From Rhodoferax sp. GW822-FHT02A01 (GTDB lineage: Bacteria; Pseudomonadota; Gammaproteobacteria; Burkholderiales; Burkholderiaceae_C), in NCBI RefSeq assembly GCF_038784515.1, contig NZ_CP152376.1, positions 2,480,001 through 2,544,000 on the forward strand: a stretch of DNA of 64,000 nucleotides, read 5' to 3'. The position numbers were made by a program, and so were the translations under genes. Below are positions 46,687 through 56,230 of the stretch, piece after piece (within the stretch, counting starts at the first letter, position 1; every line of letters begins with the position of its first letter). The notes below the pieces were generated by a model. It had not been told where the DNA came from and made no database searches. It was given only the letters and a program-made list of their open reading frames with translations.

Positions 46687-47721
46687 TCAGACAGCCGTCA
46701 GAAACGACACGCCCACCGCACCCACAAAGGTGTTGGCACGGCCGGGAACACCCACGGGTGCCACCGCGCCGTAGTCGTCCGCCAGGATGCGTTTGAGGCG
46801 GTTCACATGGAAGCTGCGCAGCAGCTCACCCACGGTGACCACCTGCGCATAGTCCGCCGGATACAGCTCGCGGTGGTAAGCCGGCAGGCGATACCAGGGC
46901 ACGGTGGGGCGCTCGTGGTGGGCGTTGTGAAAGCCAAAGTTCAGCCACAGCATGTTGAGCACGTTGTTGCCCAGACCGCTGGCCACGCCCACCACGTCGG
47001 AGTAGGTGTTGGCCTGCTCGTAGACGCGGTCGCGCACCAGTTCCTTGGGCAGCGGTGTGTCGTCCAGGATGGGGTAGGCAATGTAGGTGTGCTGGAAGCA
47101 GTCGGCAAAGCGCAGCAGGGTGATGAAGATCAGCACCGCCACGCAATACAGGATCAACGCCTTGAGCGACACCCAGCCCAGCAGGGCAAGCGCCGAGAAG
47201 CGCACCGCGATGATGGCCACCATGCGCAGCTTGCCGCCGGTGTTGTGGCCCTTGAGGTCCTTGCGGAATGGCATGGCGATCACAAAGCCGCGCATCAGGT
47301 ATTCCACTGCGGGGAAGTAGGCCCACTCCAGTGCCAGCACGGTGTTGCGCAGCCAGGCCGGTGCCTTCAGCAGATAGCCCTTGGCATCGAAGGTGACCAC
47401 GTCGGCACGCTCCACATGGTGGCGCATGTGCTTGCGCCGCATGTCTTCATAGCGCGCATAGCAACTGCCATTGAGCCAGCTCATGAAAGTGCCCCAGCGC
47501 GCATTGGTCTCGGGCCGGCGAAAGATGGCGTGGTGCGCGAACTCGTGGATGAAGTAGGCCGACCAGGTCAGGCTCAGCACCATGCAGGCCAGGCCCAGAA
47601 TGTTCCAACCCCAGGCGTTGGCCAACATCAGGCCCAGGCCCAATGGGTACAGCAGCACGGTGGCCGCCAGTGCCAGCGTGTTGGGCCACACGCCATCGGG
47701 ATAACGGTAAATGGATTGCAC
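46687..47721 (-). CDS. Membrane fatty-acid-desaturase-superfamily diiron oxygenase
   Basis: 344 residues from GTG 47721 (GGGGAGA 8 nt upstream). Three histidine boxes are intact: HEFAHH (about residue 59), RKHMRHH (about 97) and HNAHH (about 268), with hydrophobic segments between, the architecture of membrane diiron desaturases/hydroxylases. The substrate is unknown; genomic setting suggests oxidation (C-hydroxylation or N-dealkylation) of a guanidine-bearing alkyl compound rather than lipid desaturation. Confidence 0.83.
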   Translation of the reverse strand: MQSIYRYPDGVWPNTLALAATVLLYPLGLGLMLANAWGWNILGLACMVLSLTWSAYFIHEFAHHAIFRRPETNARWGTFMSWLNGSCYARYEDMRRKHMRHHVERADVVTFDAKGYLLKAPAWLRNTVLALEWAYFPAVEYLMRGFVIAMPFRKDLKGHNTGGKLRMVAIIAVRFSALALLGWVSLKALILYCVAVLIFITLLRFADCFQHTYIAYPILDDTPLPKELVRDRVYEQANTYSDVVGVASGLGNNVLNMLWLNFGFHNAHHERPTVPWYRLPAYHRELYPADYAQVVTVGELLRSFHVNRLKRILADDYGAVAPVGVPGRANTFVGAVGVSFLTAV

Positions 47722-47807
47722 GTTGAAGTCTCCCCATCAATCAATGGACACAGCCGGTCCCGCTGCGCGTGGGCAAGCCGTCGCGCAGGGGTGCCGGACA
47801 TGCCGGC

Positions 47808-47839
47808 AAAAAAACCAGGGGGCCACAAAGGGCCCCCGG
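47808..47839 (-). terminator. Intrinsic terminator after the ABC substrate-binding gene
   Basis: On the minus strand GGCCCCC and GGGGGCC halves pair (GGGGGCC 47818-47824, GGCCCCC 47831-47837), followed by TGG then seven T. It lies 7 nt past the substrate-binding-protein stop and would separate that transcript from the desaturase-creatininase run, except for read-through. Confidence 0.82.
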
Positions 47840-47845
47840 TGCGGA

Positions 47846-48907
47846 TTACTTCTTGGTCAGCGCAGTCACAAACTGTGCATCGATGGTGGCTTCGGTAGCG
47901 GGCACTGCCTTGATCTGGCCCTTGGCCAGCAGCAGCTTGCCGATGACGTCACCGCTGCCGTAGTAGGAGGTGGTGTCAGCCGACTTCACAAACGCCTTGG
48001 GCATTTCTGCGGCAGGAATGTTGTACACGCCGGTGAGCTGTTCCTTGACTTCCTTGGCTGTGACGCCCATGAACTTGCCGATGATCTTGTAGGACTCATC
48101 GGGCTTGGCCTTCATGTAGGCCAGGCCGTCCAGATAGGTCTTGATGATGCCGGAGATCTCGGTGGGCTTGGCCTTGATGACCTTGTCGTCAAACACCAGC
48201 ACGTCGGCGATCAGGCCGGGTGCATTCTTGCTGGAGAACACCACCTTGAACTTCTTGCCACCACCCTGGCTCACGATCTGCGACAGGCTGGGCTCGTAGG
48301 TCACGCCAATGGGCATCTGGCCGGAAGCCATGGCAGCGGGCACGGCTTCAGGCGTCATGCTGATGGGGGTGATGTCCTTGTCGGTCAGGCCCGCGGTCTT
48401 GAGCGCGTAGGACAGCAGGAAGTCCGACGGCGAGAGCGGGTTGAAGCCCACTTTCTTGCCCTTGAAGTCGGCCACCTTGGTAATGGTCTTGTCGGCCACG
48501 ATGGCGTCGCCACCATTGGAGTAGTCGATGGGCATCACCACCTTCTGGGCTTGTCCGGCAGCCACCTGGCCCACCACCTGGTCATAGGTCAGCATGCCGC
48601 CGTCGATGGCGCCGCTGGCAATGGCCGAAGGAATCAGCGCCGGGTCGGTGAACACCTGCAGCGAGACCTTGAGGTTGTATTTCTTGTAGAGGTCCAGTGC
48701 CTCGGCCACATAGAACGGGCCGTAGCCGATCCACACCACGGTGCCGATCTTCAGCGGTGTGGGGCCGGCAGCAAGTGCGCTACCGGCAGCGGCCACCAGA
48801 GCCAGGCTGGCCAGGGGTTTGAGCAGACGCTTCATCCATGTGCGCGTACGGGGCTGGGCGCCATTGGATGCAACAGAGGATGCCAGGAGAGGAGAGAAGG
48901 TGACCAT
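47846..48907 (-). CDS. ABC transporter substrate-binding protein (NMT1/SsuA/TauA type)
   Basis: 353 residues from ATG 48907 (TGGAG 8 nt upstream); ATG 48835 (MKRLLKPLASLALVAAAG) would give a conventional signal peptide without a visible ribosome site, so the true start is uncertain. The mature protein after SALAAGPTP has the NMT1-like fold (KIGTVVWIGYGPFYVAEALDLYKKYNLKV). It is preceded by its own guanidine-I riboswitch and pairs functionally with the ATPase and permease at 56.2-57.9 kb, so it presumably binds guanidine or a guanidine compound. Confidence 0.9.
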   Translation of the reverse strand: MVTFSPLLASSVASNGAQPRTRTWMKRLLKPLASLALVAAAGSALAAGPTPLKIGTVVWIGYGPFYVAEALDLYKKYNLKVSLQVFTDPALIPSAIASGAIDGGMLTYDQVVGQVAAGQAQKVVMPIDYSNGGDAIVADKTITKVADFKGKKVGFNPLSPSDFLLSYALKTAGLTDKDITPISMTPEAVPAAMASGQMPIGVTYEPSLSQIVSQGGGKKFKVVFSSKNAPGLIADVLVFDDKVIKAKPTEISGIIKTYLDGLAYMKAKPDESYKIIGKFMGVTAKEVKEQLTGVYNIPAAEMPKAFVKSADTTSYYGSGDVIGKLLLAKGQIKAVPATEATIDAQFVTALTKK

Positions 48908-48929
48908 GACGAAGCTCCAGAAGTGAATG

Positions 48930-48968
48930 AAAAAAAGCAGGAAGAGACGATATGTACGTCGCTCTCCC
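48930..48968 (-). terminator. Expression-platform terminator of guanidine riboswitch 2
   Basis: Minus-strand GGGAGAGCGA at the 3' edge of the aptamer can pair with TCGTCTCTTCC, followed by TGC and seven T. Because the GGGAGA belongs to the conserved aptamer end, ligand-stabilised aptamer and terminator are mutually exclusive: guanidine should permit read-through. Confidence 0.75.
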
Positions 48969-49080
48969 GGGCTTTTATCCCTCCGTGGAGCCCCGGTGCT
49001 TCTGCCACCAGAGCCGGTGCACTCTCGGACCAGACATCACTGCAACAGCATGCTTGCAGGACCGGAACCCTAGTGCACCT
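48962..49080 (-). ncRNA. Guanidine-I riboswitch (ykkC) upstream of the substrate-binding protein
   Basis: On the minus strand the conserved blocks occur in order: CTAGGGTTCCG, CTGGTCCGAGAG, and CACGGAGGGATAAAAGCCC followed by GGGAGA. These are the ykkC/guanidine-I consensus segments, with two variable stems between them. A terminator overlaps the 3' end. It lies 55 nt upstream of the substrate-binding-protein start. Confidence 0.93.
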
Positions 49081-49153
49081 AACTGAACATGAGTAAAGCA
49101 AGTTTTGCATGTTTTCCAACATACCGAACCGCTCAACCTGCGACTACAAAGTG

Positions 49154-49169
49154 AGCAACATGCGTGCCA
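49154..49169 (-). promoter_or_regulatory. Sigma-54 promoter upstream of riboswitch 2
   Basis: TGGCACGCATGTTGCT on the minus strand matches the -24/-12 consensus TGGCACG-N4-TTGCW exactly. It is about 75 nt upstream of the aptamer. Suggests NtrC-type (nitrogen) control added to guanidine sensing. Confidence 0.72.
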
Positions 49170-49191
49170 GATCAATGCGCTGAAAGTGGCA

Positions 49192-49220
49192 CGCAAAAGC
49201 CCTGTGCACAAGGCTTTGCG
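49192..49220 (-). terminator. Hairpin after the allophanate hydrolase gene
   Basis: CGCAAAGCC pairs with GGGCTTTTGCG (one bulge) over a TGTGCACA-containing loop, 13 nt past the allophanate hydrolase stop. No T-run follows, so termination would be weak; it may partly insulate the two riboswitch operons. Confidence 0.4.
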
Positions 49221-49232
49221 CACCATCAACGC

Positions 49233-51047
49233 TCATTTTTTGCTCGCCAGGAATGCGCGCCATCCACCATGGTGCGTAATGTCTTCGGCACCATCGGCGG
49301 CAATGGCTTCACACACAAAACCCTGCACGCTGCTGCCGTCTTCCAGCTTCACCGTGCCTATGCCCAAGGGTGCCGGAATACCGGCCACAAACGAGCCGAA
49401 CTGGCTTGCGGGCATCTCCCAGATTTCCATGGCAATCGGCGCGCCGCCGCTGGCCACGCGCACCATGCCCGGACGGTAAGGTGGGCCGCCGGGCAGGGCA
49501 TAGAGCTTGTAGTCGGGCGCGCTGTTGACCGAGCGCAGCAGACGTGCACCGCGTGAGGTGAGCTGCGGGTTCAGTGGCAGGCCACTCAGGTGTGCGCCAC
49601 ACACGGCCACCTGGATCTGCTGTGAGGGGAACAGCGTGGCATCGGGTGCCACGCCCAGCTTGTGCGGTGCATGTTCGGTAGCGCCCACGGTGGGCACGGC
49701 GACTGCATGCAGCCTGGCCGCCAGCGTCAGCAGCGCGAAGTCCTTGCCACACGGTGCCACCATGGTCACGCCGCAGGGCAGGCCGCTGGAGAAAAAGCCG
49801 GTAGGCACGGCCAGCGCCGAGAGGTCCAGCAGGTTGACGAAGTTGGTGTAGTGGCCCAGGTTGGAGTTCAGGCGTATCGGGTCGGCCTCCACATCGGCAA
49901 TGGTGTAAGGCGTGCTGGAGGTGGGCGTGAGCATGAAGTCCACGCTGTCCCACAGCGGTTTGGTTTTGAGCGCCAGATCCTTGAGTTTGTAGAGCGCAGC
50001 AAAGGTGTCGGGCGCGCTGATCTGAATACCCTTTTCGGTGATGGCGCGGGTGACCGGGTGCAGGGCTTCGGGCTTGGCCTCGATGAAGGGGCGGATGGCG
50101 GCGTAACGCTCGGCCACCCAGGGGCCTTCGTACAGCAGCGTGGCCACGGCGCGGAACGGCCGTAGGTCAAACTCCACCGCGGTGCCGCCCAGCGCTTCGA
50201 GCATGGCCACAGCTGCCTTGAACTGCCCCGGACCTTCGGCGTTGCCGTGGAACTCCAGGTCTTCTGCGCGCGGCACACCAAAGCGGAAGGCCGGTGCTGC
50301 GCCAAAGTTGAAGCCCGGCTCGGGCATGCGGCGCGCAAAGGAATCGATGCCGTCCTCACCCTCGGCCACCGCCAGCACGCTGGCTGCGTCTGAGGCAGTG
50401 AGCGCGAAGATGGACACCACGTCAATCGTGCGGCACGCCGGAATCACACCGGTGGTGGGAAGGCGTCCGCAGCTGGGCTTGAGGCCCACCAGGTTGTTGA
50501 AGCCTGCAGGCACGCGGCCCGATCCTGCCGTGTCGGTGCCCAGCGAAAAGCTGGCCAGGCCCAACGCCACTGATACAGCTGAGCCGGCCGACGAGCCGCC
50601 CGATACATAGTCGGGGTTGAAGGCATTGCGGCAGGCGCCGTGCGGCGAGCGCACACCCACCAGCCCGGTGGCGAACTGGTCCAGGTTGGTCTTGCCCACG
50701 GGGATGGCACCGGCTTCGATCAGGCGCTGCACTACGGTGGCACTTTTCTCGGGCGTGTAGGCGTAATCGGGGCAGGCGGCAGTGGTGGGTACACCGGCCA
50801 AGTCGATGTTGTCCTTGATGGCAAAGGGTATGCCGTACAGCGGCAGGTCCTTGGGGGCGCGGCCCTGCAGTGCGCGGGCATAGCCTTGCAGCGCTTCGAG
50901 AGAGAGGCGGTGAATCCAGATGTGGCGGTCCACCAGCGCGTCCTCGGCCAGCATCTGCGCGTGCAGTGCTTCGACCAGGGCCAAGGGGGTGAGGCTGCCG
51001 TCCAGATAGCGGCTGCGCAAATGGGAGAGGGATAAGTCAAGACGCAT
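49233..51047 (-). CDS. atzF: Allophanate hydrolase
   Basis: 604-residue amidase-signature enzyme. The Ser-cisSer-Lys triad is in PFAIKDNIDLAG (Lys), GGSSAGSAV (cis-Ser) and GTDTAGSGRVPA (Ser), and a C-terminal domain of about 130 residues follows the amidase core, as in AtzF and the allophanate hydrolase half of urea amidolyase. It converts allophanate to ammonia and CO2. Last gene of the riboswitch 1 operon, 34 nt after the carboxylase. Confidence 0.93.
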   Translation of the reverse strand: MRLDLSLSHLRSRYLDGSLTPLALVEALHAQMLAEDALVDRHIWIHRLSLEALQGYARALQGRAPKDLPLYGIPFAIKDNIDLAGVPTTAACPDYAYTPEKSATVVQRLIEAGAIPVGKTNLDQFATGLVGVRSPHGACRNAFNPDYVSGGSSAGSAVSVALGLASFSLGTDTAGSGRVPAGFNNLVGLKPSCGRLPTTGVIPACRTIDVVSIFALTASDAASVLAVAEGEDGIDSFARRMPEPGFNFGAAPAFRFGVPRAEDLEFHGNAEGPGQFKAAVAMLEALGGTAVEFDLRPFRAVATLLYEGPWVAERYAAIRPFIEAKPEALHPVTRAITEKGIQISAPDTFAALYKLKDLALKTKPLWDSVDFMLTPTSSTPYTIADVEADPIRLNSNLGHYTNFVNLLDLSALAVPTGFFSSGLPCGVTMVAPCGKDFALLTLAARLHAVAVPTVGATEHAPHKLGVAPDATLFPSQQIQVAVCGAHLSGLPLNPQLTSRGARLLRSVNSAPDYKLYALPGGPPYRPGMVRVASGGAPIAMEIWEMPASQFGSFVAGIPAPLGIGTVKLEDGSSVQGFVCEAIAADGAEDITHHGGWRAFLASKK

Positions 51048-51081
51048 ACAGGCTCCAGCTTGTTTTATGTTTCGGGTTCAT

Positions 51082-54000
51082 TCAGTTCAATAGCACCAGG
51101 GCCTGGCCCGCGCTCACGGGCTGGCCTTCGGTGCACAACACCTTGTGCACCGTGCCGTCGCAGGGTGCACTCATGGAAATTTCCATCTTCATGGACTCCA
51201 CCACCAGCAGCAGGTCACCGGCTTTCACCTGCGCACCTTCCTTGGCCAGGATGGACCACACGCCGCCCGATACCTGCGAGGTGATGACCTCGCCGGCAAA
51301 GGCATCGGCCAGTGCGGCCAGGCCGCTGTCCACAGCGTCGGCTTCCGCCTGCGGTGTTTCCAGCAGACCGGCTGCAGCCCAACGCTCGCGCTCGGCTTCA
51401 AAGGAGCTTTGCTGCACCTGCTTGAAGGCGGCAATGGAATCGGCGTTGGCCTGCAGAAAGGCCTGGTATTCCGAGAGGCGAAAGCTGCCTTCCTCGATGC
51501 GCAGCTTGGCCTTGCCTGCCGGAAAGTCCTTGCGCCACTGCAGCAGCTCTTCGGCGCTCACCGGGTAGAAGCGGATCTGGTCAAAGAAGCGCAGCAGCCA
51601 GGGCTTGCCGGCCTCGAAGTCCTGCGCGCCATTGCGCGCATCGCGCCAGCGGTTCCACATCTGCACCGTGCGGCCCACGAACTGGTAGCCGCCGGGGCCT
51701 TCCATACCGTAGACGCACATGTAGGCGCCGCCTATGCCCACCGCGTTCTCCGGCGTCCAGGTGCGGGCCGGGTTGTACTTGGTGGTGACCAGGCGGTGGC
51801 GCGGGTCTATGGGGGTGGCCACGGGCGCGCCCAGGTACACATCGCCCAGGCCCAGTACCAGGTAGCTGGCTTCAAACACGATGTCGTACACCGCCTGCCA
51901 GTCGGGCAGACCGTTGATGCGGCGTATGAACTCGATGTTGCTCGGGCACCAGGGCGCATCGGCACGCACCGATTGCATGTATTTCTCGATGGCCAGGCGC
52001 GTGGCTTCGTCATCCCAGGACAGCGGCAGCCACACGGTGCGGCTGGGCACTTCGATGTCGGCCTCGGCTGCGCTGAACACGGCGGGCAGCGTATCCAGCA
52101 GCACCTGCATGAGCGCGGGCAAGGCGATCACGCTGGGGTCGTAGTGCACCTGCAGCGAGCGGATGCCCGGCGTCATGTCGACGATGCCCGCCAATGCGCC
52201 GCTGCGGCACAGGTCCTGCAGCCGCGTCATGAGCGCATGCACATGGAAGCGCAAGGTCAGGTCCAGCGTAAGCGCGCCAAACTCGATCAGCACATTGCAG
52301 TCGCCCGAGCGGCGGAACATCACTTCCTCTGCATCGTCGGATGCCTTGTGGCGCAGCAGCACGGCGGCATCGGGCAATGCCAACGCACCCGTTTGCTGTG
52401 TCGGCGTGAGCGGCGTGGCGCGACCCGCCAGCAGCGCGTCCTGTGCCAGCGCCAGGGCATTGGCCATGTCCAGTGACACCGGGCGGAAGCGCACGGTGTT
52501 GCCGGGCGAGAGCTGGCCCAGCTTCCACAGCTCGGCACGCACCACCGTGGCCGGGCAGACAAAGCCGCCCAGGCTGGGGCCGTCCGGCCCCAGGATCACT
52601 GGCATGTCGCCGGTGAAGTCGATGGCGCCAATGGCGTAGGCGTTGTCGTGGATGTTGCTGGGGTGCAGCCCGGCCTCGCCACCATCGCGCCGCGCCCACT
52701 GTGGCTTGGGGCCAATGAGGCGCACGCCGGTGCGGCTGGAGTTGTAGTGCACCTCCCAGTCGGTGGCGAGCAGCATCTGCATGTCGTCGGGCGTGAAGAA
52801 GTCGGGCGCGCCGTGCGGCCCCACCAGTACCGCAATGTCCCAGTGCGTGGCGTATGCGGGGCGCACTGCGTCTATCTGTGCGGCGTTCAGTGCAGCGGCA
52901 GCTGCCGTGTCGGGTGCTGCCACGTGCAGCACGTCACCGGCACGCAGCACGCGCCCGCCATGGCCGCCGAACTGTCCCAGGGTGAAGGTGGATTTGCTGC
53001 CCAGGTAGTCGGGCACATCCCAGCCGCCCAGCACCGCCAGATAGGCGCGCACACCAGCGCTCTGCACCCGGCCGATCTTGAGCACCTGGCCTGCGGCCAC
53101 TTCCACTGCGGACCACATGGCAACCGGTTGACCGTCGAGCAGCACGTCCAACGGCGCGCCAGTCACGGCAATGCGCATGGCCGAGCGAAAGCTCAGAGTA
53201 GGGCCGGCGGCGGTGACCTCCAGGGCGGCTGCGCCCTGCGCATTGCCCACGATGGCATTGGCCGCACGCAGGGCCAGCGCGTCCATGGGGCCGCTGGGCG
53301 GCACTCCCACATCCCAATAGCCCAGGCGCGCGGGCCAGTCCTGCACCATGGTGTGCACACCGCCGCTTTGCACATCCACCGCGTGGCTGGCCACCTTGAA
53401 GTCGGCCAGGCTGCGCGTGGTGTGCGTGGCCTGTACAAAGGGTGCGAAGGTCATCAGCGCACGCAGGTACTGCAGATTGCATTCCAGCCCGGCAATGCGG
53501 CTGGTGTGCAGCGCGGCAGACAGCTTGGCGATGGCATCGCTGCGGTCGGCTCCATGGGCCACCAGCTTGGCCAGCATGGGGTCGTAGGAGGCGCCGACTT
53601 CGGTGCCACGCTCCACCCAGGTGTCCACGCGCAGATCGCTTGGGAACACGACTTCGGTCAGCACGCCGGTGGAGGGTTGGAAGTTCTTGTACGGGTCTTC
53701 GGCATACAGGCGGGCCTGGATGGCATGGCCCTTGGGTGTGACCGTCAGGGTGTCGAGCGCAGGCAGGTCGCCCGTGGGCAGCTTGACCATCCACTCCACG
53801 ATGTCCACGCCGGTCACGGCTTCGGTCACGCCATGCTCCACCTGCAGCCGCGCGTTGACTTCCAGAAAGTAGAAGTCCTGGGTGCGCGCATCCACCACAA
53901 ACTCCACCGTGCCGGCTGAGCGGTACTGCACCGACTGCACCAGCCGCCGCGCCGTGTCGTGCAGGGCCTGGCGCACTTCCTCGCGCAGGTTGGGGGCGGG

Positions 54001-54723
54001 TGTTTCTTCCACCACTTTCTGGTTGCGCCGCTGCAGCGAACAGTCACGCTCGCCCAGCACCTGCACGGCTCCCTTGCCGTCACCAAAGATCTGCACCTCG
54101 ATGTGGCGCGCATCGCTGATGAAGCGTTCCAGAAACACGCCCGCATCCGAGAAGTTGGCCTGCGCCAGACGGCTCACGGTCTGGAAGGCAGCGCTGAGTT
54201 CATTGGCATCGCGGCACATCTGCATGCCGATGCCGCCGCCACCCGCGCTGCTCTTGAGCATGACCGGGTATCCAATGGTCTGCGCGGCGGCGAGGGCTTC
54301 TTCGGCACTGGCCAGCAGGCCGGTGCCAGGCAGCAGTTGCACCTGGGCGTCGGTGGCCAGCGCACGTGCTGAATGCTTGAGGCCGAACACGCGCATCTGC
54401 TGCGGCGTGGGCCCCAGGAACACCAGGCCTGCGGCCTCGCAGGCTTCCACAAAGCCGGGGTTTTCCGAGAGAAAACCGTAGCCTGGGTGGATGGCCTGCG
54501 CGCCGGTCTGCAGCGCGGCGTCAATCAGCTTCTGGCCGACCAGATAGCTTTGTGCCGCGGGCGCCGGGCCTATGCAGACCGACTCGCTGGCCATGGCCAC
54601 ATGCATGGAGTGCGCGTCCGCCTCGGAGTACACCGCCACCGACTGGATGCCCAGCCTGTCCAGCGTACGGATGATGCGGCACGCGATGGCGCCGCGGTTG
54701 GCAATCAGAACCTTGGTGAACAT
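51082..54723 (-). CDS. Biotin-dependent urea/guanidine carboxylase (probable guanidine carboxylase)
   Basis: 1213 residues. Biotin carboxylase domain (residues 1 to about 450: [42 protein letters not shown]), KipA-like carboxyltransferase (about 470-780: [20 protein letters not shown]), KipI-like domain (about 800-1000: [12 protein letters not shown]) and a C-terminal biotinyl domain with the acceptor Lys in [10 protein letters not shown]. Annotated family name is urea carboxylase, but the upstream guanidine riboswitch and deiminase subunits point to guanidine as the substrate, giving carboxyguanidine. Starts 1 nt after the UAAP2 gene. Confidence 0.93.
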   Translation of the reverse strand: MFTKVLIANRGAIACRIIRTLDRLGIQSVAVYSEADAHSMHVAMASESVCIGPAPAAQSYLVGQKLIDAALQTGAQAIHPGYGFLSENPGFVEACEAAGLVFLGPTPQQMRVFGLKHSARALATDAQVQLLPGTGLLASAEEALAAAQTIGYPVMLKSSAGGGGIGMQMCRDANELSAAFQTVSRLAQANFSDAGVFLERFISDARHIEVQIFGDGKGAVQVLGERDCSLQRRNQKVVEETPAPNLREEVRQALHDTARRLVQSVQYRSAGTVEFVVDARTQDFYFLEVNARLQVEHGVTEAVTGVDIVEWMVKLPTGDLPALDTLTVTPKGHAIQARLYAEDPYKNFQPSTGVLTEVVFPSDLRVDTWVERGTEVGASYDPMLAKLVAHGADRSDAIAKLSAALHTSRIAGLECNLQYLRALMTFAPFVQATHTTRSLADFKVASHAVDVQSGGVHTMVQDWPARLGYWDVGVPPSGPMDALALRAANAIVGNAQGAAALEVTAAGPTLSFRSAMRIAVTGAPLDVLLDGQPVAMWSAVEVAAGQVLKIGRVQSAGVRAYLAVLGGWDVPDYLGSKSTFTLGQFGGHGGRVLRAGDVLHVAAPDTAAAAALNAAQIDAVRPAYATHWDIAVLVGPHGAPDFFTPDDMQMLLATDWEVHYNSSRTGVRLIGPKPQWARRDGGEAGLHPSNIHDNAYAIGAIDFTGDMPVILGPDGPSLGGFVCPATVVRAELWKLGQLSPGNTVRFRPVSLDMANALALAQDALLAGRATPLTPTQQTGALALPDAAVLLRHKASDDAEEVMFRRSGDCNVLIEFGALTLDLTLRFHVHALMTRLQDLCRSGALAGIVDMTPGIRSLQVHYDPSVIALPALMQVLLDTLPAVFSAAEADIEVPSRTVWLPLSWDDEATRLAIEKYMQSVRADAPWCPSNIEFIRRINGLPDWQAVYDIVFEASYLVLGLGDVYLGAPVATPIDPRHRLVTTKYNPARTWTPENAVGIGGAYMCVYGMEGPGGYQFVGRTVQMWNRWRDARNGAQDFEAGKPWLLRFFDQIRFYPVSAEELLQWRKDFPAGKAKLRIEEGSFRLSEYQAFLQANADSIAAFKQVQQSSFEAERERWAAAGLLETPQAEADAVDSGLAALADAFAGEVITSQVSGGVWSILAKEGAQVKAGDLLLVVESMKMEISMSAPCDGTVHKVLCTEGQPVSAGQALVLLN

Positions 54724-55377
54724 TCAAGCGCCGTCCCACACAAGAAACTGCACCGGTGTCGGGTTGTAGGCGTTGCAGGGGTTGTTGAGCTGCGGGCAAT
54801 TGGAGACCAGCACCACCACGTCCATCTCGGCGCGCATTTCCACATATTTGCCGGGGGCGGAGATGCCGTCTTCAAACGTGAGCTGGCCCTCGGGCGTGAC
54901 CGGCACGTTCATGAAGAAGTTGATGTTGCTCACCACGTCGCGCTTCTCGAAGGCCAGGCCTTCCATGCCGGACTTGGCAATGGCGGTCATGAAGTTGTCG
55001 CGGCAGCTGTGCATGTGGCGCTTTTCCAGTGCGTAGCGCACGGTGTTGCTCTCGCAGGAGCAGGCGCCACCCAGGGTGTCGTGGCGGCCACAGGTGTCGG
55101 CCACGATGGTCAGCATGGGCCGGCCTTCGCTGGACATCAGCGTGGTGCCCACGGTGAGGTAGAGCGCGCCTTGCGCCTGGATGGTGTGGGTCAGGCTATA
55201 GCGCTCGCTGGGGTCGGCGGCGTTGTAAAACAAGGTGTCCACGGCCTGGTTGCCTTCGAGGTCGACGATGCGAAAGATCTGGCCACGGCGCACGGTGTGC
55301 ACCCAGGGCTCGCCGGCGGGGTGGATGGTGTTGAAGACAGCGGTGGCAGCGCTGTAGCTGCTTTCTACGGTGTGCAT
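54724..55377 (-). CDS. cgdB: Carboxyguanidine deiminase subunit (urea amidolyase-associated protein 2)
   Basis: 217-residue DUF1989 protein. Family marks are [34 protein letters not shown] and the [14 protein letters not shown] segment; clustered Cys/His residues are probable metal ligands. UAAP1/UAAP2 pairs were shown to form a deiminase converting carboxyguanidine to allophanate, linking the carboxylase to allophanate hydrolase. Lies 41 nt after UAAP1 and adjoins the carboxylase. Confidence 0.9.
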   Translation of the reverse strand: MHTVESSYSAATAVFNTIHPAGEPWVHTVRRGQIFRIVDLEGNQAVDTLFYNAADPSERYSLTHTIQAQGALYLTVGTTLMSSEGRPMLTIVADTCGRHDTLGGACSCESNTVRYALEKRHMHSCRDNFMTAIAKSGMEGLAFEKRDVVSNINFFMNVPVTPEGQLTFEDGISAPGKYVEMRAEMDVVVLVSNCPQLNNPCNAYNPTPVQFLVWDGA

Positions 55378-55418
55378 GGTGTTGCCTTTGGATTCGGTGG
55401 TCTATGGGGGCTGCGCGC

Positions 55419-56201
55419 TCAGAGGTAGTAGCGCTCGGTGTTGATCAGGCCGCGCCCGTTTTCGGGGCAGTGCAGGCGGCAGGGGTCGTCGGCACCGGCA
55501 GTGCCGGAGCGCCATACGGTGAGGGTCACGTCCTGCGGCGCATACGCCGGGTTAGGGTCCAGCGGATGCTGCGCGGTGGAGAGCACCACCAGGGTGTCCA
55601 TCTCGAAGCGCAGGTCCACGTACTGGCCGCTTGCGCGGTGCGCGGTGGCGAACTGCAGGCAGCCTTCTTCATCGCTCTGCACCTTGCTGAAGAGGTTCAG
55701 GTTGGCGGCCATGTCGCGCTTGGACAGGCCCCACTTTTCCAGCTCGTTGACCAGGCTGTCGGTGCCGTTGCGGTGCATGGCGTTGCGGTGTTCCTGGTAG
55801 CGTGCTTCGCCATATTTGGCGCGCACGCCGGCCTCGGTGGAGGCGCCGCACACGGTGTCGTGCCAGCCGCAGGTGTCGGCGGCAATGGAGCACAGCACGC
55901 GGCCCATGTCGGAGTAGCACACATGGCCGGCAGTGAGGTAGGCGGTGTGCTGGGCCTTGAGCGTGTCGGGCATGTTGTAGCGCTCGGTCTTTTCTTCGGC
56001 GTTGTAGAGCAGCATGGAGACGTTGGCGCTGCCGCGCACATCGGTGATGCGCAGCGTGTTGCCGCGGCGCATGCGCGCAGACCAGGCGGTGCCGCCAGGC
56101 ACGGTTTCGGTCCACAGGATCAGGCTGGGATCAAAGGCGGTGGAGTGGTCCGGCACGGCAGCGCGCGCCAGGGGCGAGAGGGTTTCAAAAGAGGTTTGCA
56201 T
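55419..56201 (-). CDS. cgdA: Carboxyguanidine deiminase subunit (urea amidolyase-associated protein 1)
   Basis: 260-residue DUF1989 protein, paralogous to UAAP2. Corresponding motifs are SMLLYNAEEKTERYNMPDT, AADTCGWHDTVCGAST and NLNLFSKV, with a C-terminal Cys-containing tail. Works as a heteromer with the UAAP2 product. 29 nt downstream of the ABC ATPase gene. Confidence 0.9.
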   Translation of the reverse strand: MQTSFETLSPLARAAVPDHSTAFDPSLILWTETVPGGTAWSARMRRGNTLRITDVRGSANVSMLLYNAEEKTERYNMPDTLKAQHTAYLTAGHVCYSDMGRVLCSIAADTCGWHDTVCGASTEAGVRAKYGEARYQEHRNAMHRNGTDSLVNELEKWGLSKRDMAANLNLFSKVQSDEEGCLQFATAHRASGQYVDLRFEMDTLVVLSTAQHPLDPNPAYAPQDVTLTVWRSGTAGADDPCRLHCPENGRGLINTERYYL

Positions 56202-56230
56202 ACGGGTTCAACGTCTGGGGTGAATGGGAT

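Noticed and set aside
49204..49224. TGCAC-containing dyad upstream of the second sigma-54 promoter as an NtrC site
   Set aside because: It is largely the loop of the hairpin at 49192-49220, so the symmetry has another explanation.
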